This document shows, in pieces, positions 5,993 through 6,885 of a stretch of 6,885 nucleotides of DNA. The stretch is taken from the NCBI GenBank assembly GCA_045106295.1, contig JBGCEI010000186.1, forward strand, positions 1 to 6,885. Direction: 5' to 3'. A program made the translations under genes and the position numbers. How positions within the stretch are numbered: position 1 is the stretch's first letter; each line of letters starts with the position of its first letter. The stretch is from WTJX01 sp045106295 (lineage in GTDB: Bacteria; Bacteroidota; Bacteroidia; Cytophagales; JAAEPT01). The notes under the pieces were generated by a model. The model had not been told where the DNA came from. It searched no databases and saw only the letters and a program-made list of their open reading frames with translations.

Positions 5993-6885
5993 ATGAAAAA
6001 AATCGTTTTCTTAATACTAACTATCTCTACTCTTTGCATAAAAGGGTCTACTATTCTTGTTCACATGGACAAGAATCAGTCCAATCACTTAAAAGCATAC
6101 GGAATTACGTACTGGTGGTTACAAAAAGGAGGGTCGGCAGAATGGCTATTAAATTACAAAAGTGGCAGTTTTAGTTTCTCTTATCACAAAGAATTAGAAA
6201 ATGAACTAAACATACGAAACGTATCTTATAAAACTATTTCTGATGTTAGTTATCAGCAAGTCAAAAGCCAATTAGCTAGTCCTAATGTAAATGCCGATGT
6301 ATTAGAATTAAAAAAAGCACCTAAAATTGCCGTTTATTCCCCAAAAACAAAGCAACCGTGGGACGATGCAGTTACCTTAGTGCTTACCTATGCTGAAATA
6401 CCTTACGAAGTAATCTTCGATGATGAAATTTTAAACGATGTATTACTCAAATACGATTGGTTACACCTCCATCACGAAGACTTCTCCGGTCAGTATGGTA
6501 AATTCTATGCCCACTACCGAAATGCTCCTTGGTACATCGCTCAAAAGAAAGAATACGAAGCCTCTGCCCATAAACACGGTTTCTCAAAAGTATCCCATCT
6601 TAAATTAGCTACCGTAAAAAAGATAAGAAACTTCTGTACGTCAGGAGGCTTCCTGTTTGCCATGTGCTCTGCCACAGATACGTACGACATTGCACTAGCC
6701 GCTGATGGGCTAGATATTTGCGAGTCTATGTTTGATGGGGACCCTGCTGACAGAAGTGCTCAAAAAAAGCTCCATTTCGAAAATACATTTGCTTTTGAAA
6801 ATTTCCAGCTTGTCACTAATCCCTATCAATACGAATATTCTAATATCGACAATAATATGAGAGAACGAGGATTAACTGAAAAGAA
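5993..6885 (+). CDS. exported 'asparagine synthetase B'-labelled Bacteroidota protein, glutamine-amidotransferase-like (3' truncated by window)
   Basis: The frame is open from ATG 5993 to the right edge: 297 residues, with the stop outside. I recall full-length homologs of about 420 residues. An N-terminal hydrophobic stretch (MKKIVFLILTISTLC) suggests a signal peptide. Conserved-looking segments are HMDKNQSNHLKAYGITYWWL (24-43), WLLNYKSGSF (51-60), APKIAVYSPKTKQPWDDAV (109-127), LTYAEIPYEVI (131-141), YDWLHLHHEDFSGQYGKFY (154-172), NAPWY (177-181), GGFLFAMCSATDTYDIALAA (218-237) and DICESMFDGDP (241-251). This pattern matches the Bacteroidota protein often annotated as asparagine synthetase B. 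However, the residue after Met is Lys, not the Cys nucleophile of class II amidotransferases, and no PPi-loop SGGxDS is seen. FAMCSAT with Cys225 after a Gly-rich strand looks more like a class I glutamine-amidotransferase/ThuA-type nucleophile elbow. True function unknown. Confidence 0.88.
   Translation, partial: MKKIVFLILTISTLCIKGSTILVHMDKNQSNHLKAYGITYWWLQKGGSAEWLLNYKSGSFSFSYHKELENELNIRNVSYKTISDVSYQQVKSQLASPNVNADVLELKKAPKIAVYSPKTKQPWDDAVTLVLTYAEIPYEVIFDDEILNDVLLKYDWLHLHHEDFSGQYGKFYAHYRNAPWYIAQKKEYEASAHKHGFSKVSHLKLATVKKIRNFCTSGGFLFAMCSATDTYDIALAADGLDICESMFDGDPADRSAQKKLHFENTFAFENFQLVTNPYQYEYSNIDNNMRERGLTEK

Noticed and set aside
5986..5993. TACTTTTA octamer (minus strand) matching the octamer upstream of purD, considered as a shared regulatory box
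   Set aside because: It is AT-rich and resembles a generic -7 element. Two occurrences without a matching -33 box are not enough for a regulon claim.
5993..6885. Assignment as genuine asparagine synthetase (asnB)
   Set aside because: The visible part has a signal peptide, no N-terminal Cys nucleophile and no SGGxDS PPi-loop. The name was kept only as the common family label, without a gene symbol.

Overview
The window looks like the chromosome of a low-GC member of the Bacteroidota, probably a gliding or type IX secretion (T9SS)-bearing lineage such as Cytophagales/Flammeovirga-like bacteria or Flavobacteriia. The grounds are a recognisable GldH gliding-motility lipoprotein, a secreted protein with what looks like a T9SS C-terminal sorting domain, a PG_1098-type THUMP-like methyltransferase, and the Bacteroidota protein that databases usually label 'asparagine synthetase B'. 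Most starts are AUG without a clear Shine-Dalgarno, as is common in this phylum. The order within the phylum is inference.

Left block (1-3207, all +): four genes overlap end to start and read as one translationally coupled unit. They are the 3' end of a thiamine-dependent 2-oxoacid dehydrogenase E1 gene (1-447), a small putative lipoprotein (437-883), a very basic exported protein with a 49-residue tandem repeat (858-2009, GTG start), and a THUMP-like SAM methyltransferase (2002-3207). The two middle genes match no function I can name.

Middle block (3317-5122, +): after a 109-bp gap holding an inverted repeat and a weak Bacteroidota-type promoter candidate come purD (purine synthesis) and, three bases later, gldH (gliding/T9SS).

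Right block: a convergent gene (5132-5935, -) encodes an exported protein of unknown function ending in a T9SS type A-like domain with an altered YPNP motif. Its TAA and that of gldH form the two ends of a 15-bp palindrome. A 57-bp divergent spacer separates it from a gene running off the right edge (5993-6885, +). That gene's product has a signal peptide and a glutamine-amidotransferase-like Cys motif, but none of the visible hallmarks of true asparagine synthetase.

I see no RNA gene, insertion sequence, CRISPR array, phage gene or recognisable defence system. No gene-free stretch exceeds 109 bp. The least explained parts are the repeat protein with its lipoprotein partner and the two exported proteins at the right end.
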